A DNA stretch of 64,000 nucleotides from contig OY781061.1 of assembly GCA_963676515.1 (NCBI GenBank), positions 434,001 through 498,000 on the forward strand, written 5' to 3'. A program made the position numbers and the translations under genes. This document shows positions 9,724 to 17,894 of the stretch, one piece after another (position 1 is the first letter of the stretch; each line of letters begins with the position of its first letter). Source of the stretch: G963667145 sp963676515 [NCBI: Candidatus Cloacimonadota bacterium] (GTDB lineage Bacteria; Cloacimonadota; Cloacimonadia; G963667145). A model generated the notes under the pieces. That model made no database searches, was not told where the DNA came from, and worked only from the letters and a program-made list of their open reading frames with translations.

Positions 9724-10479
9724 TTAAAGAACTATCTGCTTCCAGTCGATGGAACGATGATGATATCTGCCGTAACCTTTGGTCTTCTTATTTAGCTGTA
9801 TCGACCTCGTCGGACAGTAATTTATGCACGCCATACAGCTCTCACACTTGCGCAAATCCCACACAGGCACACCATCTCGCATCGTGATGCATCCAGAGGG
9901 GCACACCTGGCTACAAATGCCGCAACCACTGCATTTTTCGTCCACAAAGTACTTTTTGCCCAGATCACTAAATCTCGACCAAAGACAATAGATAGGCAAA
10001 GTCAACAACCGAAATAGCAACCACTCTCTTACTTTATTTTTGGCTCGGGACTCTATTTTTACCTTTATTTTTTGTAATCTCTTTTCCGCTTTACGCAAAG
10101 TCTTCTCTATCTTCTCATCGGAATCTACATCGCCCAGTGGCAAATAAGCAGAAGGCATATTTACCGCAAAGCTGGCATCCAGCCCGCGACCAGCGTAGCG
10201 ACACAAATCGGTGAAAGCACGACCAGGAGAGATAGCTCTGGTTTGCAAAGCGAAAAAGTAGTCAACCTGACTAAAATCATTCTCCTGCAAGAACTTTTGC
10301 ACCATCTTGGGCAATCCAAAAACATACAATGGAAACGCTATTCCCACTGCCCCTTTTAGTTTCAGAGTTTTCCCTAAGCTACTTTTGATGCTTTGTAGCT
10401 CCACACCATCTATATCTTTCACTATTTGCCTAGCAGCATACAGCGTGTTTCCCGTTCCAGAAAAATAAAAAATTTTCAT
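9724..10479 (-). CDS. Flavodoxin-ferredoxin fusion protein (EFR1-type)
   Basis: This 251-residue redox protein is predicted to be cytoplasmic. The N-terminal half is a flavodoxin fold with the FMN phosphate loop FSGTGNT at residues 6-12. The C-terminal half carries two [4Fe-4S] ferredoxin motifs, CSGCGICSQVCP (about 182-193) and CESCMACINYCP (about 211-222). An amphipathic, basic segment (about 120-175) lies between the domains. The family is known in anaerobes, but its electron partners are generally not established. The start codon shares one base with the tetR stop (TGATG), so the two are co-translated. This puts a low-potential electron carrier in the same unit as a drug-efflux regulator and pump. 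Confidence 0.88.
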   Translation of the reverse strand: MKIFYFSGTGNTLYAARQIVKDIDGVELQSIKSSLGKTLKLKGAVGIAFPLYVFGLPKMVQKFLQENDFSQVDYFFALQTRAISPGRAFTDLCRYAGRGLDASFAVNMPSAYLPLGDVDSDEKIEKTLRKAEKRLQKIKVKIESRAKNKVREWLLFRLLTLPIYCLWSRFSDLGKKYFVDEKCSGCGICSQVCPSGCITMRDGVPVWDLRKCESCMACINYCPTRSIQLNKKTKGYGRYHHRSIDWKQIVL

Positions 10480-11078
10480 CAGCGAACTACTCCTTTACAA
10501 ACTATTTTAATTTTTTTTTTCAGCTCTTGCTGAGCTTCCAAAATGCTTTTTTCACCTTTCACAAATTTGCTAAAACTCATAGAAAAGAGTGTATAAAAAA
10601 TCTCTGCCGCAATATCAGAACTATCTATTAAATTTGCTTTATGGTTCTGGATAATTTTATACGATAAATTTATACAAAGCTTGTCCACTCTGCTAAATAA
10701 CACCATCTTCTCTTTGGAAACGACACTTCCCAAAAAGTAGCTCTCCCATATTTTCCTTAGCTGCTCTTCGGAAAAAGGCAAACCAAAAAAAGAGGCAAGT
10801 AGCTCATAAATATCTTGGGCAAAGTCACAGCTACACGGTAAATCTTTGTCTTTTCTCTTTTCCAAAAACTCTATCAACATACCACTGAGGTAATCTACCA
10901 CCAAATCGTTTTTGCTCTCGTAGTAATTATACAGAGTACGCAGCGATATTTCCAGCTTGTCGGAGACATCTTTCATCGTAAATCCATCTAACCCGTGCAA
11001 AATCAAAAGTCTACCGAACTCCTGCAAAATCAGATTTTTTCTTTTAAACTTTTTCGTTTCTCTTAAATTTTTTTTCAT
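10479..11078 (-). CDS. TetR-family transcriptional regulator
   Basis: This is a 199-residue regulator. The N-terminal helix-turn-helix spans about residues 16-62, with the typical TetR pattern LILHGLDGFTMKDVSDKLEISLRTLYNYYESKNDLV. The remaining helices form the ligand-binding and dimer domain, which has no recognisable family signature. It heads the block tetR, flavodoxin-ferredoxin, tolC, adaptor, pump, and most probably represses that efflux operon; ligand and operator are unknown. It is divergent from the thioesterase gene across a 147-base gap (11079-11225) that must hold promoters for both directions. I could not identify a convincing palindromic operator there by eye. Confidence 0.92.
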   Translation of the reverse strand: MKKNLRETKKFKRKNLILQEFGRLLILHGLDGFTMKDVSDKLEISLRTLYNYYESKNDLVVDYLSGMLIEFLEKRKDKDLPCSCDFAQDIYELLASFFGLPFSEEQLRKIWESYFLGSVVSKEKMVLFSRVDKLCINLSYKIIQNHKANLIDSSDIAAEIFYTLFSMSFSKFVKGEKSILEAQQELKKKIKIVCKGVVR

Positions 11079-11225
11079 ACCTTACACTTTTTCATTCTGT
11101 GCAACTTTTTTACGCTTCTGATTTTGTCAATAATAAAGCAAATATTAGAGAAAAAAGTTGACCTAACCCCTTGAAATCTGTGGTTTGCTTGTGAAATTAC
11201 TAAAGAAAAAATTGCAGGAGTTTTT

Positions 11226-11645
11226 ATGGCTTTTAGCTACAAGCGACACATTTTTGGTTATGAGTGCGACATATATGGGCATCTGAACAACGCCAATTAT
11301 TTGCAAATATTAGAAGAAGCAAGGTCGATTGCTCTGGAGGAGATAAACTTTTCCTTGAAAAGACTGATAAAACTGAAGATAGCTATTTTTGTCATCGATA
11401 TCCACATCAAATATCTCAAGCAAGTGGATTTCGCCGAGAACATCACCGTAAAAAGCTACATCAAAAACCCCGGCAGAGTCAGATCTAGCTGGTATCAAGA
11501 AATTTACAGAGAGGATGGTCAACTGTGTGCCACCGCCGAGATTGAGGGAGCTTTTGCCAAAAATTCCAAAGCAACTCGATTGAACAAAAAACTCCACCAA
11601 GAGATGCTGACAAATCTGACAAGTGCAGAGATTATAAGCGATTAA
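11226..11645 (+). CDS. Acyl-CoA thioesterase, 4HBT/YbgC-like hotdog fold
   Basis: This is a 139-residue single hotdog-domain thioesterase. The motif [19 protein letters not shown] (about residues 18-36) is the characteristic active-site segment of 4-hydroxybenzoyl-CoA thioesterase-like enzymes: the Asp is the catalytic residue and GHLNNANY covers the substrate loop. It should hydrolyse an acyl-CoA or acyl-ACP, but the chain length is not readable. The Shine-Dalgarno GCAGGAG lies 5 bases before ATG. It is the first gene of a plus-strand unit with dapD (10-base gap), tatD and a metallopeptidase gene. Confidence 0.9.
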   Translation: MAFSYKRHIFGYECDIYGHLNNANYLQILEEARSIALEEINFSLKRLIKLKIAIFVIDIHIKYLKQVDFAENITVKSYIKNPGRVRSSWYQEIYREDGQLCATAEIEGAFAKNSKATRLNKKLHQEMLTNLTSAEIISD

Positions 11646-11655
11646 AGGAGCAAGC

Positions 11656-12462
11656 GTGAAAAAGATTATTGAAAGTTTATACGAAAAAAAAGAGTACTCT
11701 AACGAAGATTTGAAAATCTTCAAGGAGTTTATAGCGAAACTGAACAGCGGCGAGATAAGAGCTGCCCAGAAGCAAGGCGACACTTGGCGAGTAAACAGCT
11801 GGGTGAAGAAAGGCATTTTGCTTGGCTTTCGCTTGGGTGAGATTGTGGCTTTCCCCAAATACGGAGAGCACAAGTTTTGGGACAAGTCTACCTATCCAGA
11901 GCAGAGCTTCAGCATAGAGAGCAAGGTGCGTATCGTGCCGGGTGGCTCTTCTGTGAGAGATGGTGCTTATCTAGCACCCGGTGTGACGATGATGCCACCA
12001 GCGTATGTGAATGTGGGTGCTTTCGTGGACTCTGGCACTATGATAGATTCGCACGCATTGGTCGGCTCTTGTGCTCAGATAGGCAAGAATGTCCACCTCT
12101 CGGCTGCTGCCCAAATAGGAGGCGTGTTAGAGCCTATCGGTGCTAGTCCCGTCATCATCGAGGATGATGTGTTCGTAGGGGGCAACACTGGTATCTACGA
12201 GGGTGTGATTGTGCAGAAAAGAGCAATACTCGCCTCAGGAGTGATCATCACCAAGTCTACGCCCGTATATGATGCTATCGCAGACCGATTTTTGCCCAAG
12301 GGAAAAGACAAAGCTCCCATCATCCCCGAAAATGCCGTAGTGGTGGCTGGCTCTCGTCCATTGAAAAGTAACCCCAATTTTAGTGTTTACTGCCCGATTA
12401 TCATCAAGTATCGCGACAGCAAATCCGATGCCAGTGTGACTCTGGAGGAGGCTCTGCGGTGA
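11656..12462 (+). CDS. dapD: 2,3,4,5-tetrahydropyridine-2,6-dicarboxylate N-succinyltransferase
   Basis: DapD transfers succinyl from succinyl-CoA to tetrahydrodipicolinate in the lysine/meso-diaminopimelate pathway and so feeds peptidoglycan synthesis. The protein is 268 residues, the family length. An N-terminal helical domain (1-95) includes [26 protein letters not shown] left-handed beta helix of hexapeptide repeats follows ([53 protein letters not shown]). The usual GGNCG has Thr in place of Cys here. The start is GTG with AGGAG 5 bases upstream. The last bases overlap the tatD start (GTGA). No other dap genes are in the window. Confidence 0.96.
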   Translation: MKKIIESLYEKKEYSNEDLKIFKEFIAKLNSGEIRAAQKQGDTWRVNSWVKKGILLGFRLGEIVAFPKYGEHKFWDKSTYPEQSFSIESKVRIVPGGSSVRDGAYLAPGVTMMPPAYVNVGAFVDSGTMIDSHALVGSCAQIGKNVHLSAAAQIGGVLEPIGASPVIIEDDVFVGGNTGIYEGVIVQKRAILASGVIITKSTPVYDAIADRFLPKGKDKAPIIPENAVVVAGSRPLKSNPNFSVYCPIIIKYRDSKSDASVTLEEALR

Positions 12463-13214
12463 ACATCTTTGAAACTCATATGCACCTAGATTTGGAAAAC
12501 TTCGACGAAGACAGAGAGCAAATCATCCAAAATGCCCAAAAACGGGGAATAAAGAAGATGCTCAATGTCGCAACCGACGCAGAGAGTAGCCAAGCTTCTA
12601 TAGATTTGGCAGAAAAATATCCGTGCGTTTACGCCACTGTGGGCGTGCATCCCCACGAAGCTCAAAGCCTCGATTTGGAGAAGCTAAAAGAGCTGGCAAC
12701 TCACAAAAAAGTGGTAGCTATCGGCGAGGTTGGCTTGGACTATTTCAAAAATTACAGCCCCCGCGATGCTCAAGAGTCTGCCTTTTGTGCACAGGTGGAG
12801 CTAGCAATGGAATTGGACAAACCGCTGATTATCCATTGCCGAGACGCCTACAAAGATTGCTATCGTATCTTGCGAGAATACAAGCCCAAAAAAGTGCTTT
12901 TCCATTGCTACAGCGGAAACTACAAATATGCTCAAACCCTTTTTGACCACGGCTGGCTCATTGCTTTGGGCGGAGCGATCACTTTTAACAAAGGTGCTCA
13001 AGACGAGCTAATCAGCAAAATGCCCGCAGACATGTTCGTAGTGGAGACGGATTGCCCTTTTTTGACTCCCAATCCCTTTCGTGGCAAACGCAACTCACCT
13101 CTTTACTTACCCTACATCATCCAGAAAATAGCTTCTATCAGGTGCGAAAGCGAAGAGAAAATCGCCAAACTTACTTACAAAAATGCTTGCAACTTCTTCC
13201 AAATCCGATGCTAA
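12459..13214 (+). CDS. TatD-family metal-dependent hydrolase (deoxyribonuclease)
   Basis: This is a 251-residue TIM-barrel hydrolase of the amidohydrolase superfamily. TatD/YcfH-type enzymes act as 3'-5' exonucleases in DNA repair and quality control. The metal-binding motifs are all present: THMHLD (7-12), GVHPHEA (about 64), GEVGLDY (about 92), IHCRDA (about 126), FHCYSG (about 150) and ETDCPFLTP (about 198). The first motif reads HMH where most have HAH or HCH. The start is GTG overlapping the dapD stop. The 3' end overlaps the next gene by 7 bases, consistent with one operon. Confidence 0.93.
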   Translation: MNIFETHMHLDLENFDEDREQIIQNAQKRGIKKMLNVATDAESSQASIDLAEKYPCVYATVGVHPHEAQSLDLEKLKELATHKKVVAIGEVGLDYFKNYSPRDAQESAFCAQVELAMELDKPLIIHCRDAYKDCYRILREYKPKKVLFHCYSGNYKYAQTLFDHGWLIALGGAITFNKGAQDELISKMPADMFVVETDCPFLTPNPFRGKRNSPLYLPYIIQKIASIRCESEEKIAKLTYKNACNFFQIRC

Positions 13215-13858
13215 AAATCGAAATTAAGCGAGAGAAAAGAAGAAGCCTTACTCTGAAAGTTACCGCTCCCGAAAAAGTGCTGGTGAAAGCACCCACACAC
13301 TTACCAGAAGAGCAAATATTGCAGTTCGTGCACAGCAAAGAAAAGTGGATACAAGAGCGAAGTACCAAACTGAAAAAACAGATTTCTTTTTTCACACAGG
13401 ACAAAATTTTATACTTGGGGAAAATTTACCAACTCCAGACTGAGCTAGCGAGTCGAGCTGCTGTGTTGCAAAACGAGGAAGTGATAACAGTCCAACACTT
13501 GTCTCGCCAAAAGCCACGTGAGCAACTAGATCGCTGGTACAAGAACAAAGCTCGCACAGTTTTTGAGCAGATTTCCAAGCATTATTGCCAAAAGATGGCG
13601 GTGCAGTTCGACAAGTTGCGGCTTTCCTCCGCCAAGACGCGTTGGGGTTCGTGCTCATCGCTGGGCAACATCAACCTCAACTGGAATCTGATAAAAGCAC
13701 CCAAAGGCATCATCGCCTATGTCGTGGCACACGAGCTGACTCACCTGCATTACCCGCATCACGGCAAATCTTTTTGGCACGCCCTGGAGGAACATTTCCC
13801 CCGCTACAAAGAAGCCAAGCAGTGGCTAAACAAGAATGGTGGGTATTTGGTGGGATGA
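13208..13858 (+). CDS. YgjP-like (M48-related) metallopeptidase, DUF45
   Basis: This 216-residue protein matches the YgjP/UTP pyrophosphatase-associated metallopeptidase family. The zinc motif HELTHLHYPHHGKSFW (about residues 174-189) gives the HExxH plus the downstream His. It is preceded by the family segments KTRWGSCSSLGNINLNWNLI and PKGIIAYVVAHE. The N-terminus (IEIKREKRRSLTLKV) is the usual first strand. An ATG 156 bases further upstream is in frame but lies deep inside tatD and adds residues foreign to the family, so I use 13208. There is no good Shine-Dalgarno, and translation is probably coupled to tatD. The physiological substrate of the family is not established. Confidence 0.85.
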   Translation: MLKIEIKREKRRSLTLKVTAPEKVLVKAPTHLPEEQILQFVHSKEKWIQERSTKLKKQISFFTQDKILYLGKIYQLQTELASRAAVLQNEEVITVQHLSRQKPREQLDRWYKNKARTVFEQISKHYCQKMAVQFDKLRLSSAKTRWGSCSSLGNINLNWNLIKAPKGIIAYVVAHELTHLHYPHHGKSFWHALEEHFPRYKEAKQWLNKNGGYLVG

Positions 13859-13941
13859 GACTGAGAAGCAAAAAGTAGCGACTCCGTAGAAAAAATCACA
13901 TCGAGCCAAAAAGAACTTACCACTATCACTACCGCCCTTGG

Positions 13942-13961
13942 ATCCCCGCTTTCGCGAGGAT
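13942..13961. repeat. Intergenic palindrome, CCCGCTTTCGCG type
   Basis: The element is ATCCCCGC, a TTTC loop, then GCGAGGAT, an 8-bp stem with one mismatch. It resembles the palindrome at 60050-60074 (shared core CCCGCTT[T/C]CGCG). Both lie in gene-free stretches, which fits a small dispersed palindromic repeat family. Confidence 0.5.
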
Positions 13962-14005
13962 GAGGGAATCTGTGGTTTCTCTTACCAGAGTGGTTTTCAT
14001 TTCTC

Positions 14006-14043
14006 CTCCATCTTTTCGTTGAGCGTTCAAAGAAAAGATGGAG
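14006..14043. repeat. Perfect 12-bp stem hairpin
   Basis: CTCCATCTTTTC pairs perfectly with GAAAAGATGGAG. A further TTGA/TCAA pair in the 14-base loop leaves a GCGT tip. The region lies between convergent genes. No T-run follows on either strand, so a Rho-independent terminator of standard form is not supported. Confidence 0.6.
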
Positions 14044-14073
14044 TCCAGCTGAAGGCTAAAAAGCAGGTTACAA

Positions 14074-14102
14074 AAAAATAAATGTAACGAAAGAAAAAAT
14101 CA
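14074..14102. repeat. 29-base dispersed repeat, copy 1
   Basis: The segment (core GTAACGAAAGAAAAAATCA) matches 53365-53393 at 28 of 29 positions in the same orientation, differing only at 14083. Both copies sit in intergenic DNA beside strong inverted repeats. Confidence 0.7.
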
Positions 14103-14140
14103 TCTCTAAAGAGTAAAAAGTTACACTGTACTCATTCCCA

Positions 14141-14728
14141 TCACCGAAATAACATCGCTAAAGCTGTGTAAACTAAGAGCAAGCTCATAACAGCATTAAA
14201 AATTTTAGCCTGTTTTTCCTTCTTCAAAAAATTACGCAAGAAAGAGCCTAAAATTGCCCAAGAGAAAGTAGAAAGAAAAGCTACTGCCGAGAGTGCAATC
14301 ATGAAGATTAGCAGTAAATATTTGTTAGTGGTGTAGGGCACTACGAATGCAGAAGTAACTGTGAGAGCGTAAATTACAAACTTAGGGTTCATAAATTGCA
14401 AGGAAATTCCAGTCAAAAAAGAAAAACCTTCCTCTTGCTCTTTTTCTTCCAATTTGCCACTAAAGGATATTTTGTATGCCAAATAAAAGAGGTAAACAAC
14501 ACCCAAATAAGCTACAAATCTCTCTATCGATGGGAAAAAAGAAAAAACAAGGTCTACAAAGTAAACACAAAATGTGAGAATAATGAAAACGCCACTCATC
14601 ACTCCTAAAGTAAAAGGCATAACACCCCAAACCCCTTTTTGGCTACCAATAGTCGCCGAAATCAAATTATTTGGTCCTGGCGAAAAACAACACACTATAA
14701 CATAACTAAAAAAAGCACTCCAAATCAT
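14141..14728 (-). CDS. LysE/RhtB-family amino-acid exporter
   Basis: This is a 195-residue inner membrane exporter with six predicted transmembrane segments. The N-terminal signature CCFSPGPNNLISATIGSQKG (about residues 13-32) is the LysE-family SPGPN loop, and the second family segment SLQFMNPKFVIYALTV is near residue 110. Family members export amino acids such as lysine, homoserine, threonine or leucine, but the substrate cannot be assigned. It stands alone, convergent with the metallopeptidase and separated by 72 bases from the SLAC1-type transporter gene. Confidence 0.9.
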   Translation of the reverse strand: MIWSAFFSYVIVCCFSPGPNNLISATIGSQKGVWGVMPFTLGVMSGVFIILTFCVYFVDLVFSFFPSIERFVAYLGVVYLFYLAYKISFSGKLEEKEQEEGFSFLTGISLQFMNPKFVIYALTVTSAFVVPYTTNKYLLLIFMIALSAVAFLSTFSWAILGSFLRNFLKKEKQAKIFNAVMSLLLVYTALAMLFR

Positions 14729-14800
14729 CTTGCCCCCTAATGCTCAATCAACATCAAGCCAAAACGACACCTATCTGATGTCAACAAAGTTTTCAATATC

Positions 14801-15748
14801 TCACTCTGGGCAACAGAGAGATTTCTGTGTGATAGCTCGGATAGTGAGGACGAACAAAAGGACGATGAAAAAGCTCAAAAGACCGTAAAAAAACCAAAGT
14901 AAACCTTTCACGAAGACGAAATGAGTAGATTCGTAAAAGAGCAAAGTGGACAAAGTCAATGCTGCCAGAGGAAAAGAGTACGCCCACCAAGCTAGAGAGA
15001 ACTCAATTTTGGTAAATCTTTTGGCTTGCAGAAATACCAATCCAGCTAAAAATAAAGAGAAATAGTATAAAACTAAGCTGAAATTCTCCACCTGCCCAAC
15101 AAGCTTGGTATATGAGATGAAAGCTATCGACGGTGGTGCGAACAAAATAAACAACGATGGCAAGAGCTTACTGGCGATCGGCTTGTGAAAAAGAATGCGA
15201 TTGATGACAATGCTGAAAAGCACCAGCCACATAAATATTCCGATAGAGAAGAAAAACCAAGAGAGCTGAATATAGCCAAGTTGCACGCCCGCTATAGGTG
15301 CTATGACATTGCCTACCACGGGGATGAACCAAGCGGGATTCAGGTGATGATACTCCAAATCTTCGCGGTTTATCCATTGCGAGATGTTGTAAAAAGAAAA
15401 ATAAATCTGCAATATAGCTCCAATCCACCATAAGGCTCTTGCCACTTCCAGCTGTAATGGCAAAAAAATGATGCTAAAGATCAAGAAAACTTTGGGTATT
15501 ATGGGGAAAAAATTTACTCGGACAGGATGTGCGATATCTTCCTTGAAAGCCTGAGGATAAGCAATAATTTTCAGGGAATAGATTCCAAAAATTACCACAG
15601 CTAGTAGCACAGTAAACCACAAAAAGTACAAATACCAATCCCCAAGTGCGAAAAGATGGGAAATTTTTTGCGACGCCAGCGTAAATCCAGCAAAGCCAAG
15701 CACTATTGCAAAAAACGAGTTGTAAAAATACGACAATCTCTTATTCAT
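14801..15748 (-). CDS. SLAC1/TehA-family (TDT) anion channel or transporter
   Basis: This is a 315-residue membrane protein with ten predicted helices, the size and topology of the tellurite-resistance/dicarboxylate transporter family. Diagnostic segments are HHLNPAWFIPVVGNVIAPIAG (about 137-157), LPSLFILFAPPSIAFISYTKL (about 198-218) and FSLAWWAYSFPLAALTLS (about 253-270). Family proteins are anion channels (plant SLAC1, Haemophilus TehA) or sulfite and dicarboxylate exporters. No gating residue or substrate is inferred here. It is followed downstream by LysE and preceded, 14 bases away, by the CoA-binding protein gene, so it may be the tail of the redox-locus transcript. Confidence 0.85.
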   Translation of the reverse strand: MNKRLSYFYNSFFAIVLGFAGFTLASQKISHLFALGDWYLYFLWFTVLLAVVIFGIYSLKIIAYPQAFKEDIAHPVRVNFFPIIPKVFLIFSIIFLPLQLEVARALWWIGAILQIYFSFYNISQWINREDLEYHHLNPAWFIPVVGNVIAPIAGVQLGYIQLSWFFFSIGIFMWLVLFSIVINRILFHKPIASKLLPSLFILFAPPSIAFISYTKLVGQVENFSLVLYYFSLFLAGLVFLQAKRFTKIEFSLAWWAYSFPLAALTLSTLLFYESTHFVFVKGLLWFFYGLLSFFIVLLFVLTIRAITQKSLCCPE

Positions 15749-15762
15749 TTAAAATCCTTTGT

Positions 15763-16119
15763 TTAAAATCTACCCGTCTTCAGCAGCACCAAAGTGCAAG
15801 CCTGCACGGTTTGGATGCCACAATCTTGGAAATAAGCGATCAGCTCATCGTCCTGCGTCCCGGGGTTAAATATCATCCTTCGAGGCTTGAGGTCGGCTAC
15901 CTTCTCTTTCATCTTGCTCATGGCGATAGGATTGACATAGACGGTTATCGTGTCCACTCGTGGGCAATCTTCTAGGCTGTTGCACACTTTTTGCCCCTCT
16001 ATCTCGGAGAGCTTGGGATGGAAGAGCACAACCTCGTGTCCTTGCTCCCACAAGAGCTTCATCGCTTTGTATGAGTAGCGTTCCTCTTTTTGGGAAGCTC
16101 CTATTATCATTACGGTCAT
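15763..16119 (-). CDS. CoA-binding protein, YccU-like Rossmann domain
   Basis: This is a 118-residue single-domain protein. The N-terminal MTVMIIGASQKEERYSYKAM carries the nucleotide-binding loop of the CoA-binding family. PKLSEIEGQKVCNSLEDCP and the C-terminal PRRMIFNPGTQDDELIAYFQDCGI are the usual later segments. The role of these proteins is poorly known; they resemble the CoA-binding domain of succinyl-CoA synthetase alpha. An in-frame ATG at 16137 (with GAGAGG about 10 bases upstream) would add six residues and overlap the preceding gene. I use 16119 because the fold begins there. It follows the disulfide oxidoreductase gene by 5 bases. Confidence 0.82.
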   Translation of the reverse strand: MTVMIIGASQKEERYSYKAMKLLWEQGHEVVLFHPKLSEIEGQKVCNSLEDCPRVDTITVYVNPIAMSKMKEKVADLKPRRMIFNPGTQDDELIAYFQDCGIQTVQACTLVLLKTGRF

Positions 16120-16124
16120 CTTCG

Positions 16125-17531
16125 CTAAACCAGCCATTTTGCTAATCCTCTCACAAACTTGCCGCTCATCTTCCCCATCATCCATTGCTCGGCGACCATT
16201 TTGCTTATCATCGAAACAGTAGGGAAGCTGTGCTGCATCAGCAGGATGTGGTGCATTTTCTTGCCATACTGCATGATAGGTATCCACTCGTGGATTAGCT
16301 CGCTCGCCGACTCACCAACTACTGTAACACCGTAAATTTTGCCTGACTTGCTCACTAGCACCTTGATGAACCCCGACGGAGCACCATCTGCCACTAGTCT
16401 GCCATAGTCGGCAAATTCTTTCCTCACTACCTCAAATTTGAGCCCTCTCTCTCGGGCTTGCCTCTCGTCTAGTCCCACCTGAGCCACTTCTGGCTCTGTA
16501 AACACTGACCAAGGAACCAGATACTTCTTGCGTTGCAAAAAAGACAGCCTGAAAGGAGAGACTGCGTCCATCAACGCTAACATCCCCTGATGCATCGCCG
16601 CATGGGAGAACAAATTCAAGCCATTGCAATCACCCACAGCGTAGATGCCAGACTTGTTGGTCCTCAGGTGCTGGTTCACGGTAATGCCGCAACGGTCGTA
16701 CTTGATTTTGGCGTTGTTCAGATTCAGCTTCTCCAAGCTCGGCTTCCGCCCAGCTGCCACCATTATCTGCTCCGAGACGACCTGTCCCTGCTCCAGATGA
16801 GTGACTACCTTGCCAGCTACCTGCTCCACTTTGGTAATGTTTACGCCGTTGAAAACGGTAATCCCCTCAGAGATAAACTTTGCTTCTAGGAGTTCTGCTG
16901 CTTCCCTATCGCCCAGAGGCAATAGATGCTCGTCTTTGTGAACTATGGAGACTTTCGAGCCCATCCGAGCGAAAGCCTGAGCCAGCTCGCAACCGATAGC
17001 TCCTCCGCCCAAAATAGTCAAGCTCTGTGGATATTTGTCCAAGTCAAAAACATTCTCGTTGGTCAGCTTGGGCACATCTGCCAACCCTGGAATAGGGGGA
17101 ATCATGGGCGTAGTACCCGTGGCAATGAATATTTTCTTAGCTGTATAGGTTTTGCCATCCGCCTGCACCTCTTTGGGCGAAACGAACGAAGCGTTAGCTT
17201 TGATAATCGTAGCTTTCTCAAAAGTTTTCTGAATCTTTTTGCCACTAATTTGTGCCACTTTGTCTCTAACCACCTGCATCGAGTTGTTTTGTAAGATGTT
17301 TAGCTCCGCCTCTATGCCAAATTTCGCCAAATTTTTAGCTGAATGAAGAGAAGCTGCGGCTTTCAGAAGAGCTTTGGAAGGGATGCAACCGACATTCAAA
17401 CACTCTCCGCCGAGCTTGTTCTTTTCGAACACCAAAACATCCAAACCCATAGCCACACCCATAGCAGTCACCGCCATCCCCGCAGGACCCAAACCTATCA
17501 CCAGCAAATCATATTTCTTCTTTTTCATCAT
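16125..17531 (-). CDS. FAD-dependent pyridine nucleotide-disulfide oxidoreductase, dihydrolipoyl dehydrogenase-like
   Basis: This is a 468-residue class I flavoprotein disulfide reductase. It shows an FAD-binding GLGPAGMAV (12-20), redox disulfide GGECLNVGCIPSK (about 42-54), the NAD-binding GGGAIGCELAQAF (about 179-191) and a second FAD motif GIYAVGDCNG (about 306-315). In true dihydrolipoyl dehydrogenases the C-terminal dimer interface reads HxHPTxSE, with the second His and Glu as the catalytic pair. Here the aligned stretch is HSFPTVSM, so both are replaced (Phe and Met). It may therefore use a small thiol or another acceptor, as MerA-like relatives do. The stop overlaps or nearly abuts the CoA-binding protein start. 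The ArsR regulator lies just upstream with a 4-base overlap. Confidence 0.85.
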   Translation of the reverse strand: MMKKKKYDLLVIGLGPAGMAVTAMGVAMGLDVLVFEKNKLGGECLNVGCIPSKALLKAAASLHSAKNLAKFGIEAELNILQNNSMQVVRDKVAQISGKKIQKTFEKATIIKANASFVSPKEVQADGKTYTAKKIFIATGTTPMIPPIPGLADVPKLTNENVFDLDKYPQSLTILGGGAIGCELAQAFARMGSKVSIVHKDEHLLPLGDREAAELLEAKFISEGITVFNGVNITKVEQVAGKVVTHLEQGQVVSEQIMVAAGRKPSLEKLNLNNAKIKYDRCGITVNQHLRTNKSGIYAVGDCNGLNLFSHAAMHQGMLALMDAVSPFRLSFLQRKKYLVPWSVFTEPEVAQVGLDERQARERGLKFEVVRKEFADYGRLVADGAPSGFIKVLVSKSGKIYGVTVVGESASELIHEWIPIMQYGKKMHHILLMQHSFPTVSMISKMVAEQWMMGKMSGKFVRGLAKWLV

Positions 17532-17893
17532 TTATTCCCTTTTTCATTTTGGCAATTATAGAGATCCTGTGATTGAGGATAAACCCTCTCTGCCTCTTCT
17601 AGCAAAGCGACTGTCTCGGCATCCAGCTCCAAATTATCTAAGATTTTGCAGACATTGCAATTTTCACCACAATCCAAACAATTTGTGCTGTAATAGACAT
17701 GCTGATTTACTTTTTTGCTTTCGATCAAATCGATCTCTTTTAGGCACTTGAGATGTGCCGAGATGGTCGCCATAGAACATCCAATCAAGCCAGTAATCTG
17801 ATAGACACACAAACTTCGTTTGCGGAGCATCAGCACTATTTGCAATCGGGTTTTGTGAGCCAAAGCTTTGAATACAGAAAGAGACCTAACCAC
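17528..17893 (-). CDS. ArsR/SmtB-family regulator with a cysteine-rich C-terminal segment
   Basis: This 121-residue winged-helix repressor has a DNA-binding region (about residues 8-66) that includes ALAHKTRLQIVLML and TISAHLKCLKEIDLIESKK. Cysteines sit at the classic ArsR sensor helix (RSLCVYQITGLIGCS) and in a second cluster after the wing, NCLDCGENCNVC, giving four Cys spaced C-x2-C-x3-C-x2-C. That cluster could bind metal or a cluster, or sense thiol stress; which one is not determined. The start is GTG, 1 base after the thioredoxin stop, without a clear Shine-Dalgarno, so it is probably coupled. Placed between thioredoxin and a disulfide reductase gene, it likely controls this redox locus. 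Confidence 0.88.
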   Translation of the reverse strand: MVRSLSVFKALAHKTRLQIVLMLRKRSLCVYQITGLIGCSMATISAHLKCLKEIDLIESKKVNQHVYYSTNCLDCGENCNVCKILDNLELDAETVALLEEAERVYPQSQDLYNCQNEKGNK

Positions 17894-17894
17894 C

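Larger units (their letters stand above)
13859..14140. other. Intergenic region with two hairpins and a dispersed repeat
   Basis: This gap lies between the convergent metallopeptidase and LysE genes. It contains a palindrome at 13942-13961, a strong hairpin at 14006-14043, and a 29-base sequence at 14074-14102 that recurs with one mismatch at 53365-53393. No gene or RNA family is recognised. Confidence 0.6.

Noticed and set aside
13052-13207. N-terminal extension of the YgjP-like metallopeptidase
   Set aside because: It lies inside the 3' part of tatD, has no Shine-Dalgarno, and the family fold begins at 13208.
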